Assembly: GCA_020629955.1 (NCBI GenBank)
Contig: JAHDCI010000031.1
Span: 1 to 36,165, forward strand
DNA from: Myxococcota bacterium
GTDB lineage: Bacteria > Myxococcota_A > Polyangia > Polyangiales > Houyiibacteriaceae
DNA: 36,165 nucleotides
Direction of reading: 5' to 3'
The notes beneath the pieces are model-generated. The model ran no database searches, was not told the DNA's origin, and saw only the letters and a program-made list of their open reading frames with translations. Positions 23,932 to 32,660 of the stretch are shown here, in pieces; position 1 is the first letter of the stretch; every line of letters begins with the position of its first letter. The translations under genes were made by a program, and so were the position numbers.

Positions 23932-26609
23932 GCAACGTTTACGCATTCGATGCCGAGATCGATTTCGGCGCGCTTTCTCCCAAGGAGCTTCTTGGCGGTA
24001 AGGGCGCTGGCCTCGCGGAAATGACCCGCCAGGGGATCCCCGTCCCGCCCGGATTCACGATGACCACCGATGTCTGTCGCGCGCATCAGGAGACGGGACA
24101 GCTCTCCGAAGATGTACGCGCGGAAGTCGAGCGAGAGCTCGCGAATCTCGAGGGCAACGTTGGCAAGCGGCTGGGCAACGCGGATGCCCCGCTTCTCGTA
24201 TCCGTTCGCTCCGGCGCGGCGATTTCAATGCCCGGGATGATGGATACGATCCTGAATCTTGGGCTCAACGATGAGACGGTCGAAGGGCTGGCGCGGATCA
24301 CGAATGATCCCCGTTTCGCTTACGACGCGTATCGCCGCCTGCTTCAGATGTATGGGAACGTTGTTCTCAACGTGGATCACCATCGATTCGAAGAGACGCT
24401 AACGCAGCTGAAGAGCCGCCATGGCTTCGATGGGCGTAGCGATGCCGATGTGAGCGCGGATTGCTGGAAGGAAGTCTGCGCGGCGCACAAAGCGACGCTC
24501 GCAGAGCTCGGCACGCCTTTCCCTCAAGACACACGCATCCAGCTTTTTAATGCCATTGAAGCGGTGTTTGCGTCTTGGGGAAATATCCGCGCGGTGCGTT
24601 ATCGGCAGATGCAGGGCATTCCGCACGACGGCGGCACGGCTTGCAATATCCAAGCGATGGTCTTCGGCAATCGCGGGCCAACGAGCGGCTCCGGGGTCGC
24701 CTTCACCCGAAACCCGTCGACGGGGAAGAAAGAGCTCTACGGCGAGTATCTCCCGAACGCTCAAGGGGAGGATGTCGTTGCCGGCATTCGGACTCCGCTG
24801 TCTTTGACGGTGGATGGCGCGACGCCAGGGCGAGAAGACCAAGCCCTTGAGCGTTCGATGCCAGCGGCGTTCGAGGCGGTGCAGAAGCACTGTGACGCGC
24901 TCGAACGACACTTCGGCGATATGCAGGACGTTGAGTTCACGATCGAAGAAGGTCGGGTCTACGTATTGCAAACCCGGCGCGGGAAGCGCGCGGCGCGCGC
25001 GGCGGTTCGTATCGCGGTCGAGATGGTGCAAGAGGAAGCGCTCTCGATTGAAGATGCACTGCTGACCGTCGATGCTTCGGGCCTCGATGCATTGCTTCAC
25101 GCGCGCCTGCCGACGCCGGACGAGCTCAAGGTGCGAGGCATTGAGGCGCTTGCTTCGGGCCTTCCGGCGAGCCCTGGCGGCGCGACAGGCAAAATTGTCT
25201 TCGACGCCGATATGGCCGTCGAGCGAGCTGCTGGGGGCGAAGACGTCATCTTGGTGCGCCGGGAGACCAGTCCCGAGGATATTCATGGGATGAAAGCCGC
25301 AGCCGGTATTCTCACGGCCACGGGCGGCATGACCTCGCACGCGGCCGTTGTCGCCCGCGGGCTCGGAAAATGCTGCGTGGCGGGCTGCAGTGATGTTCAC
25401 GTGAACTACGCCGAGAAGACGGTCACGATTCGCGGCAAAGGCGGGGAAACAATCCTTCGCGAAGGCGATGGGATGAGCCTGGACGGGACCCACGGCAAGG
25501 TCTACGCGGGCGAGCTTGAGGTTGTGGCTGCCGCGACCGTCCCCGAGCTGGAGACCATCATGTCGTGGGCCGATGAGCGGCGAACGATGAAGGTTCGGGC
25601 GAACGCGGATACGCCAGGTCACGCGAAAATGGCACGTGCTTTCGGAGCGGAGGGGATTGGCCTGTGCCGGACCGAACACATGTTCTTCGATGCGGACCGA
25701 CTCGAAGCGATGCGGGCGATGATTCTCGCTCCCTCGGTGGAGGTTCGCGCGGAGTGGCTTTCGAAGATCGAGCCGATGCAACGAGCCGATTTCGCTGCCA
25801 TCTTCGAAGCGATGGATGGTCTGCCGGTGACCGTTCGCTTGCTCGACTGGCCGCTCCACGAGTTCTTGCCAAAGACGGACGCTGAGTTCGAGCAGGTCGC
25901 GGCGGCGCTTGGAGACTCTGAGAAGTCGCTTCGTGAGCGAGCGCAGCAGCTTCATGAGATCAACCCGATGCTCGGTTTCCGAGCGGTGCGCGTCGGTCTT
26001 GCTTTTCCCGAGATCATGCGGATGCAGACGAGAGCCCTGATCGCCGGCGCGCTTGAGGCGCAAGGGAAGGGCGCGACGGTGCTCCCCGAGATCATGGTTC
26101 CCGTGGTCGGGCTTGCTTCCGAGGTGAGAGCCGCCGTCTCGATCGTTCGTTCACAGGTCGAAAACTCTCTCGACGGTGCCTCTCTCGCCTATCAGATCGG
26201 AACGATGATCGAGCTACCCCGCGCGTGTTTGTGCGCGGACGAGATCGCCGAGCACGCCGAGTTCTTTTCGTTCGGCACCAATGACCTCACCCAGACGACG
26301 TTCGGTATCAGCCGCGACGATGCGGGGCGCTTCCTTCCGCATTACCTCGAGAACGGTCTTATCGAACACGACCCCTTTGCGGTGTTGGATTCAAAGGTCT
26401 GTGAGCTCATGAGCCTCGCGATTGAACGGGGGCGAGGGGCGCGGGCCGGTTTGAAAGTGGGTATTTGCGGCGAGCACGGAGGCGACCCTCGTTCCATTCA
26501 ACGGGTTCGTGCGCTGGGACTGAACTACATCAGCTGCTCACCACCGCGGCTTCCGATCGCACGTCTCGCGGCTGCACAATCTTCTATCGAAGAAGCAAAA
26601 GCGAAGTAA
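23928..26609 (+). CDS. ppdK: Pyruvate, phosphate dikinase
   Basis: PPDK interconverts pyruvate, ATP and phosphate with phosphoenolpyruvate, AMP and pyrophosphate. The 893-residue protein contains the N-terminal ATP-grasp domain (GGKGAGLAEMTRQGIPVPPG), the central swivelling domain with phospho-accepting H471 (GGMTSHAAVVARGLG), and the C-terminal PEP/pyruvate barrel with FGTNDLTQTTFGISRDDA and catalytic C847 (CGEHGGDP). The open frame extends upstream inside glyS. The GTG at 23928 is chosen because AGGAG lies just before it, it overlaps the glyS stop as GTGA, and the protein then begins as the family does (SNVYAFD). No PPDK regulatory kinase gene is adjacent. Confidence 0.95.
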   Translation: MSNVYAFDAEIDFGALSPKELLGGKGAGLAEMTRQGIPVPPGFTMTTDVCRAHQETGQLSEDVRAEVERELANLEGNVGKRLGNADAPLLVSVRSGAAISMPGMMDTILNLGLNDETVEGLARITNDPRFAYDAYRRLLQMYGNVVLNVDHHRFEETLTQLKSRHGFDGRSDADVSADCWKEVCAAHKATLAELGTPFPQDTRIQLFNAIEAVFASWGNIRAVRYRQMQGIPHDGGTACNIQAMVFGNRGPTSGSGVAFTRNPSTGKKELYGEYLPNAQGEDVVAGIRTPLSLTVDGATPGREDQALERSMPAAFEAVQKHCDALERHFGDMQDVEFTIEEGRVYVLQTRRGKRAARAAVRIAVEMVQEEALSIEDALLTVDASGLDALLHARLPTPDELKVRGIEALASGLPASPGGATGKIVFDADMAVERAAGGEDVILVRRETSPEDIHGMKAAAGILTATGGMTSHAAVVARGLGKCCVAGCSDVHVNYAEKTVTIRGKGGETILREGDGMSLDGTHGKVYAGELEVVAAATVPELETIMSWADERRTMKVRANADTPGHAKMARAFGAEGIGLCRTEHMFFDADRLEAMRAMILAPSVEVRAEWLSKIEPMQRADFAAIFEAMDGLPVTVRLLDWPLHEFLPKTDAEFEQVAAALGDSEKSLRERAQQLHEINPMLGFRAVRVGLAFPEIMRMQTRALIAGALEAQGKGATVLPEIMVPVVGLASEVRAAVSIVRSQVENSLDGASLAYQIGTMIELPRACLCADEIAEHAEFFSFGTNDLTQTTFGISRDDAGRFLPHYLENGLIEHDPFAVLDSKVCELMSLAIERGRGARAGLKVGICGEHGGDPRSIQRVRALGLNYISCSPPRLPIARLAAAQSSIEEAKAK

Positions 26610-26615
26610 ATTCAG

Positions 26616-26637
26616 CGCAAAACCACTCGTTTTTGCG
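26616..26637 (+). other. AT-rich hairpin after ppdK
   Basis: CGCAAAA (26616-26622) and TTTTGCG (26631-26637) are perfectly complementary around an 8-base loop, seven bases after the ppdK stop. A rather than T follows, so it is a poor intrinsic terminator by itself. It may help define the transcript end before the kinase gene. Confidence 0.4.
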
Positions 26638-26808
26638 AAAATCGAAAAATTCCAACCGGAGAGCCAAGATTCAACGCTTTTCGGGGTTTTACCTATGAAA
26701 CCTTGACGTTTGGTCGAGGTGCACGGACACTGTTCAAAGTTATTCGATGGACTTTTCTTCTCGGACTTCACTGTCGGCGCTAAACGGGACCTTCGCGGGG
26801 ATTCTGCG

Positions 26809-28281
26809 ATGAACCAAACCGCTGAAGACATGCAGCCAGCGAAGCTGGTGGGAACCACGATCGACGGGCGTTATCGGATCGACTCCGTGCTCGGAGAAGG
26901 CGGCATGGGCTTGGTCTACAAGGCCACCCAAATCCAGCTCGATAAGCACCTCGCGGTGAAGGTGCTCCGACCGGACGTGAGCCGCGACGCGGAAATCATC
27001 ACGCGTTTCCGTCAAGAAGCGCGATCCGCTTCCGCAATCGGGAACCAGCACATCATCGATATCAGCGACTTCGGTTCGCTCCCAGACGGCTCCGCGTACT
27101 TCGTCATGGAGCACCTCGATGGAACCGATCTGACCGGCGCCATCGAAGAGCGTTCGCTCACGCCCGACCGTGTCGTTCACGTTGCGAAGCAGCTCTGTCG
27201 TGCGCTCGGCGCGGCGCACGCCGCCGGTATCGTCCATCGGGACCTAAAACCTGACAATATTTTCCTCATCACGCGTGGTGGCGATAGCGATTTCGTGAAG
27301 GTCCTCGATTTCGGCATCGCGAAGGTCGGCGGCTCGTCGAGCAAGCTGACGCGAGCGGGCCAGGTCTTCGGGACTCCGCACTACATGTCGCCAGAGCAGT
27401 GCGCGGGGAGTGGCGTCGATCACCGGACGGACGTCTACGCAATCGGCGTCATCATGTACGAGATGCTCACCGGAGAAGTCCCGTTTGATGCGGACAACCT
27501 GATGGGTATCCTCACCAAGCATTTGTACGAGGCGCCGGTTCCTCTTCGCGAGCGCAATCCATCTGTCCCGGAAGGTCTTGAGCAGATCGTGCTTCGCGCG
27601 ATGAGCAAGAGCCTCGACGAGCGTTACGAGAGCATGGAGGCCCTTCTCCAAGACCTCGAACATTTTCAGTCGGGCGGGGTTGTTTCTTCCGCTCCCGTCC
27701 GAGCGCCTGCGATTCCGGGCGCTACGGAAGAAAAGAGCTCCAAGCTTCCCCTTGTTCTCGCTGCCGTGGCAGCGGTCATCCTCGCTGGCGGCATCGGTGT
27801 TTGGTGGATGGGCCAGCAGAACGAGGAAGTGGTTAACGTCGAGCCTCCCGTCGTCGAGCCTGAGCCTGAGCCGCTTCCGGATCCGGAACCCGAGATTGAA
27901 CCGGAGCCCGAGCCGGAACAGGTGGAAGTGGCGGCTCCCGCTGTGATGGTGCATGTCCAGTCGCAGCCGACCGGCGCGTCGTTGTGGCGCGGGACCGAAA
28001 TCATCGGTCAGACTCCTCTCGACGTGACCCGGCCGACGGGCGAAGAGCCTCTCGAACTTGAGCTTCGGCTTGAGGGGTATCAGACGAGAGCGTTCTCGAT
28101 TTCCAATCTGACCTCACCAGATTTGCCGGTGCTCGAAATGGACCGGGTGGTGGTTCGTCGTCCCGGAATGATGCGTGGTATGCGTCGCGGTGAAGGCACC
28201 ATGGAACCGACCGCGAGCGGTATGATGGAGAGCGCGATGATGTCCTCGGGTATGAGCGAAGTGCTCGACCCTTGGAACTAG
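26809..28281 (+). CDS. Transmembrane Ser/Thr protein kinase with PEGA domain
   Basis: This 490-residue protein is a Hanks-type kinase. The catalytic domain occupies about 20-285: glycine loop GEGGMG (29-34), K51 (AVKVL), HRDLKPDN with D145, DFGIAK with D167, and the activation-segment motif GTPHYMSPEQ. A single membrane helix (about 313-334, LPLVLAAVAAVILAGGIGVW) follows. Next are a Pro-Glu-rich stalk (346-371), a PEGA domain (about 380-448, QPTGASLWRGTEIIGQTPLDV), and a Met-rich tail with nine methionines in 454-482. All catalytic residues are intact. The frame is open to 26710; the ATG at 26809 is chosen because it starts the normal kinase lead-in and follows a purine-rich stretch. The stalk and PEGA domain should sit outside the cytoplasm. 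Confidence 0.93.
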   Translation: MNQTAEDMQPAKLVGTTIDGRYRIDSVLGEGGMGLVYKATQIQLDKHLAVKVLRPDVSRDAEIITRFRQEARSASAIGNQHIIDISDFGSLPDGSAYFVMEHLDGTDLTGAIEERSLTPDRVVHVAKQLCRALGAAHAAGIVHRDLKPDNIFLITRGGDSDFVKVLDFGIAKVGGSSSKLTRAGQVFGTPHYMSPEQCAGSGVDHRTDVYAIGVIMYEMLTGEVPFDADNLMGILTKHLYEAPVPLRERNPSVPEGLEQIVLRAMSKSLDERYESMEALLQDLEHFQSGGVVSSAPVRAPAIPGATEEKSSKLPLVLAAVAAVILAGGIGVWWMGQQNEEVVNVEPPVVEPEPEPLPDPEPEIEPEPEPEQVEVAAPAVMVHVQSQPTGASLWRGTEIIGQTPLDVTRPTGEEPLELELRLEGYQTRAFSISNLTSPDLPVLEMDRVVVRRPGMMRGMRRGEGTMEPTASGMMESAMMSSGMSEVLDPWN

Positions 28282-28615
28282 TTTTTGGTTCAAATCGGTA
28301 GGAAGGTTCTTCTTCCGCGAACGCCGATCCGAGCCTCGCTCTTCCTTCGATATACTCGGCGCCCTGACGAAAGATCATCCTTTCCACCGATCTGATCCCC
28401 GCACGAGTCGCGTGCCTCTATTCTGAGCACGAACACTTCGGGAATGGGTTACGTCGGGAGCTGCGCTCTCCGGGCTTGTTCATCGCGTATGAGGCACGGC
28501 TGCATTTTCCACGTCGAGCTTCGCCCTTCGTGGCTGCTGAGCTTGGGTGGTTGAATGTCGGCATAAATCGGCGCAACCTTCCCGTGCTGGTCCAGAAACC
28601 GGCCGCCCAATACTT
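28282..28615 (+). other. 334-base region between the kinase and polysaccharide-export genes
   Basis: No gene is called with confidence. A small hairpin GGAAG-GTTCTT-CTTCC lies at 28301-28316 without a T-run. TATACT at 28351-28356 fits a -10 box, but no matching -35 is seen. A plus-strand frame without an ATG is open from about 28369 and ends at 28619, overlapping the export gene start as ATGA; with a TTG start at 28476 it would code 47 residues. It is reported as a weak candidate only. Confidence 0.4.
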
Positions 28616-29230
28616 ATGACCCGCCTCCTTGCATCTCTTCGGCCTCTCCTGCTCCTTTCCATGTTCGCGCTCACCCTTGGAGCGACATGCAATGAGCAGG
28701 TGGAAGTACATGAAGACCTTCGCGAAGTTTCGGATGCTCCCGTTGGGCTCGCTGCTGGCGACCTTTTCGAGATCCGTGTTTATGGCGAAGAACAACTCAG
28801 CGCGGAGTACCGCGTTGACGAAGACGGAACCATCGATTTTCCCTTCCTTGGTCGAGTTCCCGCGGAGGGAGCATCCGCTCGCGAGATGGCCGAACGCATC
28901 GCCGAAGGGCTGCAAGAAGCGGAGATTATGATCGACCCTCAGGTGACGGTGCTCCGGTCGGAGAGCCAGTCGACCCGGGTGAGCGTCATGGGCGCGGTCG
29001 CGCAGCCAGGAACTTTCCCGGTTACCCCCGGCATGACGGTGATTCAAGCCATCTCTCAGGCAGGGGGATTTTCTCCTCTCGCGAGCCGAAACAACGCGGT
29101 GCTCACGCGCCAGTTCCCGAGCGGGCAGCGTCGTTTCCCCGTGCCGGCTGGAGATATTAGCCGCGGAGAGGTGGCCGATATTCCCATGCAAGCAGGCGAT
29201 ATCCTCTTCATCCCCGAGCGAGTGTTTTAA
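28616..29230 (+). CDS. Wza-like polysaccharide export protein (Poly_export plus SLBB)
   Basis: This 204-residue protein belongs to the outer-membrane polysaccharide export family. It has a hydrophobic signal (LLASLRPLLLLSMFALTLGA) reaching C25, then a Poly_export domain at about 44-118 (GDLFEIRVYGEEQLSAEYRV, then FPFLGRV) and one SLBB domain at about 128-195 (VSVMGAVAQPGTFPVTPGMT, then AISQAGG). It is short for Wza and has only one SLBB. No capsule synthesis genes, polymerase or Wzc partner lie nearby, so it is an orphan here. The ATG at 28616 lacks a clear ribosome binding site but sits directly before the signal sequence. It is convergent with the MltD-like gene. Confidence 0.85.
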   Translation: MTRLLASLRPLLLLSMFALTLGATCNEQVEVHEDLREVSDAPVGLAAGDLFEIRVYGEEQLSAEYRVDEDGTIDFPFLGRVPAEGASAREMAERIAEGLQEAEIMIDPQVTVLRSESQSTRVSVMGAVAQPGTFPVTPGMTVIQAISQAGGFSPLASRNNAVLTRQFPSGQRRFPVPAGDISRGEVADIPMQAGDILFIPERVF

Positions 29231-29240
29231 TCATCCTCTG

Positions 29241-29259
29241 AGCCGTCTCGCTGACGGCT
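29241..29259 (+). terminator. Possible terminator after the polysaccharide export gene
   Basis: AGCCGTC (29241-29247), loop TCGCT, and GACGGCT (29253-29259) form a perfect 7-bp stem ten bases after the stop codon. The following TACTCATT is only partly T-rich, so termination strength is doubtful. It lies within the decaying 15-base repeat tract. Confidence 0.4.
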
Positions 29260-29354
29260 TACTCATTGGCTGCCGAATTGGTGACGGCCCGATCGCTGGC
29301 GCCCTAATCGCTAGGGAGAGAGTCGCTGGGGAGGGAGTCGCTAGGCAGAGAGTC
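29250..29354 (-). repeat. 15-base periodic tract across the end of the MltD-like gene
   Basis: Reading on the minus strand, three near-identical 15-base units (29354-29310), such as GACTCTCTGCCTAGC, encode DSLPS three times. Four more decayed units in the same phase continue to 29250, keeping GA at the start and a CAGC-like end. The stop codon TAG (29306-29304) lies inside the first decayed unit (GATTAGGGCGCCAGC). Confidence 0.75.
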
Positions 29355-31379
29355 GTCTGATTCGGCACTCGGCCGTGGCGGGTTGGTCTCGTTTTCGCCA
29401 GCACCGGCCGCATCTTGAGAATCGTCTTCGGAGACCACATCGACTTCGGGCGCCGAGCTTTCGGATTCGTCTCGTTGCTCGTCTTCCCGCTCGGCATCCG
29501 GGGTATCGTTGCTCGTCGGCGCATCGGCGACCGGCGGCGTATCTTCGCTTCGCGCAGTGTCCCCGCTTGGTGTGGTCGCGGGGTTTTCTGTCGGTTCACT
29601 TGCGGGTTCGTCGCCTTCGGGAGCCGGGGTCGCGCCGCGTCGAAGGCGTTCGGGTACGCGGCTGGCTTCCGCGTATACGATGATCTCTTGACCGATCTGC
29701 AGGGTGGTCCGTCTCGAGAATCGATTGATGCGGGCGAGGGAGCCGATGCTCAGGCCAAAGCGCCGCGCGATATGTCCGAGCGTGTCGCCTTCCGAGATTC
29801 GGTACCGGAAGCGAATGCGTCCTTGTTCGGTCTCGCGCTGGTTAAAGAACTCTTCGGTGCCGACGGTGACCAAGCGCACCTGGTCTTCGTTGAGCGTGAC
29901 CACGCTGCGCAGGTCCCGGCTCTCCGGCACGATCGCTTGTAGGTACATGCCCGAGTGCAGGCGAGCGTGTAGGTCGAGCTGGTTCCAGTTCGCCAGGTCC
30001 GCGGGACGGGCCCCAAACTGCGCTGCGAGCGGGGCCAGGGAATCTCCACGCTGAACCTCGTAAAAGACCCGCCGCATCCCTTCTGGCACTTCGGTGGCCG
30101 GGATCGCCACGACCGGTCGCTCACCTTCTCTTTCGAGCGGCAAGGGATCCACGGCCGGTACGAGAATCACACTCCCGGCGGAGATGCTCTCGCCGCTTCG
30201 AACGGCGTTGAGTTCGCGAAGTTCGGCGACGCTGGTTCGGTACCGTCGGGCAACGGAACGTAGGTTTTCGCCGAAACGAAGCAGGTACGCCTGAGTGGCC
30301 GGATTGTCCTGCCTGGCGCGAGTCCACGCGCGCGCAAAGCTCTCGGCGCGCCCGGCGGGAATTTGAATTGTGGTCCGGCGCCCAGGCGGCGTGCGCTGGC
30401 GGAGAAGGTGAGGGTTGAGCGCAATGAGTTCTTCTTCAGGAACTCCTGCGGATCTCGCCAGGCGAGAAAGCCGAACTCCTCCTTCGATCTCAAAACCCTC
30501 TGTCTCAAGTGGCGTATCGCGCGTGACTTCGCCGAAACCGAATCGCTCGGGGTTCCGCATCACCACGCCGCACGCGACAATCTTTGAGACGTAGACGGTG
30601 GTCTCGTAGGGGAGGCCCGCTTCGATCTCGGCGAGCATCCAATAATCGTTCGAGTTGTATTTGCGAATCGATCGGAGCAGCGCGCCTGGGCCCATATTGT
30701 ACGCCGCAAGCGCAAGCTCCCACCCACCGAATCGCTGATGGAGATCCCCAAGCATCCTCGCGGCGGCCTGTGTGGAGGCGACCGGATCGAGGCGCTGATC
30801 GACCCAGCGGTCTCGCTCGAGTCCGTATTCGTTGCCGGTGCGAGTCACGAATTGCCACAGCCCTGCGGCGCCCCGATTCGAACGGACGGTCGGATTAAAA
30901 CCACTCTCCGCCATCGCGACGCAGCGAAGGTCCTCTGGCACGCCCGCGTTCTGAAGCTCACGCTGAATCATGGGGCCGTAACGCGCCGAGCGTTGCAGCC
31001 AAGTGCGCATCAAATGGCGCCCCCGTCGATCGTCACGAAAGTAGTGCAGGTAGTCGAGGACCTGCGGGTGAAAGCGAACGGGGAGGTCTGGAAGTTCAAT
31101 CCCGGAGAGCCATTCGTGCTGCGAGGCGTCTGCACTTTCGGGAGTGGTGGAGAGCGAAACCAATGGCTGGTTTGGACGTTCACCGAACCAAGCGTGCTCC
31201 GCTTCGCGCAACGCTTCTTCGGCGCTCAGCCGATCGGGGAGATCTCCGCTCGCCTCCGCTTCCACCTCCTGGGCCAGTCCGCTGCTGCCGCCGAGCGAAA
31301 ACGAGATCAGACCGGCTGCGAGGAGCTGGCGCGCATTTTTCCACCAAAGTGGGCGTGCGATCGTGCGAGTCGTGTTCAT
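29304..31379 (-). CDS. mltD: MltD-like lytic transglycosylase with three LysM domains
   Basis: This 691-residue exported protein cleaves peptidoglycan glycan strands. An N-terminal signal covers about 1-36. The SLT domain lies at about 140-275, with catalytic E158 (AMAESGFNP), GAAGLWQFV, and AAYNMGPGAL. Three LysM glycan-binding domains follow at about 365-408, 438-484 and 524-568. The tail (583-691) is an acidic Ser/Asp/Glu/Pro-rich disordered region ending in DSLPS repeats. The frame is open to 31886 through antisense of the SUKH gene; the ATG at 31379 (MNTTRTIARP) is chosen because it starts the signal peptide and follows GGAAACG. It is divergent from the SUKH gene across 142 bases. Confidence 0.93.
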   Translation of the reverse strand: MNTTRTIARPLWWKNARQLLAAGLISFSLGGSSGLAQEVEAEASGDLPDRLSAEEALREAEHAWFGERPNQPLVSLSTTPESADASQHEWLSGIELPDLPVRFHPQVLDYLHYFRDDRRGRHLMRTWLQRSARYGPMIQRELQNAGVPEDLRCVAMAESGFNPTVRSNRGAAGLWQFVTRTGNEYGLERDRWVDQRLDPVASTQAAARMLGDLHQRFGGWELALAAYNMGPGALLRSIRKYNSNDYWMLAEIEAGLPYETTVYVSKIVACGVVMRNPERFGFGEVTRDTPLETEGFEIEGGVRLSRLARSAGVPEEELIALNPHLLRQRTPPGRRTTIQIPAGRAESFARAWTRARQDNPATQAYLLRFGENLRSVARRYRTSVAELRELNAVRSGESISAGSVILVPAVDPLPLEREGERPVVAIPATEVPEGMRRVFYEVQRGDSLAPLAAQFGARPADLANWNQLDLHARLHSGMYLQAIVPESRDLRSVVTLNEDQVRLVTVGTEEFFNQRETEQGRIRFRYRISEGDTLGHIARRFGLSIGSLARINRFSRRTTLQIGQEIIVYAEASRVPERLRRGATPAPEGDEPASEPTENPATTPSGDTARSEDTPPVADAPTSNDTPDAEREDEQRDESESSAPEVDVVSEDDSQDAAGAGENETNPPRPSAESDDSLPSDSLPSDSLPSD

Positions 31380-31521
31380 CGTTTCCGGCTGCGCGGGGAT
31401 GCGCGAGAAAACTACCCTAGCGCGAAGGCCCATTTGGGGCACGTTTCTGGTAGCGTATGGACATGTGCTGCCCGCGATACATGCGCATCGCGCGCGTTGC
31501 ATAAGAGAGAGGAAGGTTCTC

Positions 31522-32637
31522 GTGCATCGAGGCGTTAGACAGCTGATGAACTGGGTCCGCGAAAACGCGGAGGAGCTTGAGCTCGAGCTGAATCCGCCGG
31601 CAAGCTCGGAGGACATAAGCGCCCTCGAACAGGTTCTCGGCGGTCCGCTTCCGATGGATCTACGCTTGGTGCTTACCCGATTTAATGGGGCGACGCTGCC
31701 GGTTGGAACTTTGCTCCCCGCGGGCCTGGAGCCGAAAACCATCGGAGCGACGATTCGAGAATACGCCGAGTCCGTAGGTCGGGATTTCCTCGATCCAGAT
31801 CTACTCTTGCCCTTTTGTCGCACGCGCGAAGGGTCGCTGCTTTGCTTCGACCGGAGCGCGGGGCCCGTCGCAGATACGTGGCCCATCGTCGACTACTACG
31901 AGGATCTCGACGAACACCATCTGATGTATCGGACCTTCAACGGTTGGTGCCGGGTCTGCGTCGCCGAGTGGTCCTCGGACGATTTCTGGGATGACTTTAC
32001 ACTCGAGACCTACCTCCGTTCCGGGCAGCGTCACGCGGAGTTCGAGCCGGATGTTTCGACAGCACACGCGACGGTCGCGCACGCGTTGCGTCGCGCAGGA
32101 AGGCCCGAAGAGGCACTCAAGGCCTATATGCGCGCTGCTACCTGCGTGCCCTCGTTGCCGCGAACGGACTGGGAAGGCCTGAAGCTCGCGGTTCTCTTAC
32201 GAGATGTCGACGCCGCGTTTGAGTGCGCTTCTCGGCTTTCCAGCCGTGCGCCACATGCTCGCTGGCAACAGCGTGAAACGACGGCGCTGAAGGTGGCCGA
32301 AATGATTCGGATCCTTCTGGTTCAAGCGGATGCTGAGGTTCAACCTTGGCTCCGGCTTTTGGATGCGTTGATCGAACAGTCCACGCATGGCGCTCAAGCC
32401 CGCATTCAGGACATTCGCGAAGCCGCCGCCAATGGCGGAGTGATGCCCGAAATGGCCCCACGCGTTTCCGCGGTTCCTCCCGCAGGCGACAAAGAGGCGT
32501 GGCTCAAATCCTGCCGGGAAGCCTACGTCGCGGGCGCCCTCCGCGAAGAAGATATCTTGCTCGATCCACAGATGACCGAGACGTTCGATTTCGAAGAACT
32601 CGCCGATATCCTACGCCAGCGCCGCGATTTCGGCTGA
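31522..32637 (+). CDS. SUKH (SMI1/KNR4) family protein with helical C-terminal region
   Basis: This 371-residue protein carries a SUKH domain at about 27-165: the opening helix SSEDISALEQVLGGPLPMDL, the RFNGA turn, and a later DDFWDDFTLETYL. SUKH proteins are known as immunity proteins against polymorphic toxins as well as general binding modules. Residues 175-250 look like one or two TPR-type helical pairs (ATVAHALRRAGRPEEALKAY), and the rest is helical. The GTG at 31522 is preferred over upstream in-frame codons because AGAGAGGAAGG lies just before it and the family domain then starts normally. It opens a four-gene run with two ankyrin proteins and an unknown. It could protect against an unseen toxin or have a housekeeping role. 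Confidence 0.8.
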   Translation: MHRGVRQLMNWVRENAEELELELNPPASSEDISALEQVLGGPLPMDLRLVLTRFNGATLPVGTLLPAGLEPKTIGATIREYAESVGRDFLDPDLLLPFCRTREGSLLCFDRSAGPVADTWPIVDYYEDLDEHHLMYRTFNGWCRVCVAEWSSDDFWDDFTLETYLRSGQRHAEFEPDVSTAHATVAHALRRAGRPEEALKAYMRAATCVPSLPRTDWEGLKLAVLLRDVDAAFECASRLSSRAPHARWQQRETTALKVAEMIRILLVQADAEVQPWLRLLDALIEQSTHGAQARIQDIREAAANGGVMPEMAPRVSAVPPAGDKEAWLKSCREAYVAGALREEDILLDPQMTETFDFEELADILRQRRDFG

Positions 32638-32660
32638 GCTCGACCGAGAAAGAGGTGGGC

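Noticed and set aside
24399-26063. A 554-codon open frame on the minus strand
   Set aside because: It is fully antisense to ppdK, rich in Arg/His, and shows no domain. It is a shadow from GC-rich codon use.
26703-26745. TTGACG as a -35 promoter box upstream of the kinase
   Set aside because: The -35 match is good, but no sequence at 16-18 bases downstream resembles a -10 box.
31380-31521. Promoters between the divergent MltD-like and SUKH genes
   Set aside because: Both genes must start here, but no -35/-10 pair better than three of six matches was found by eye, so none is called.
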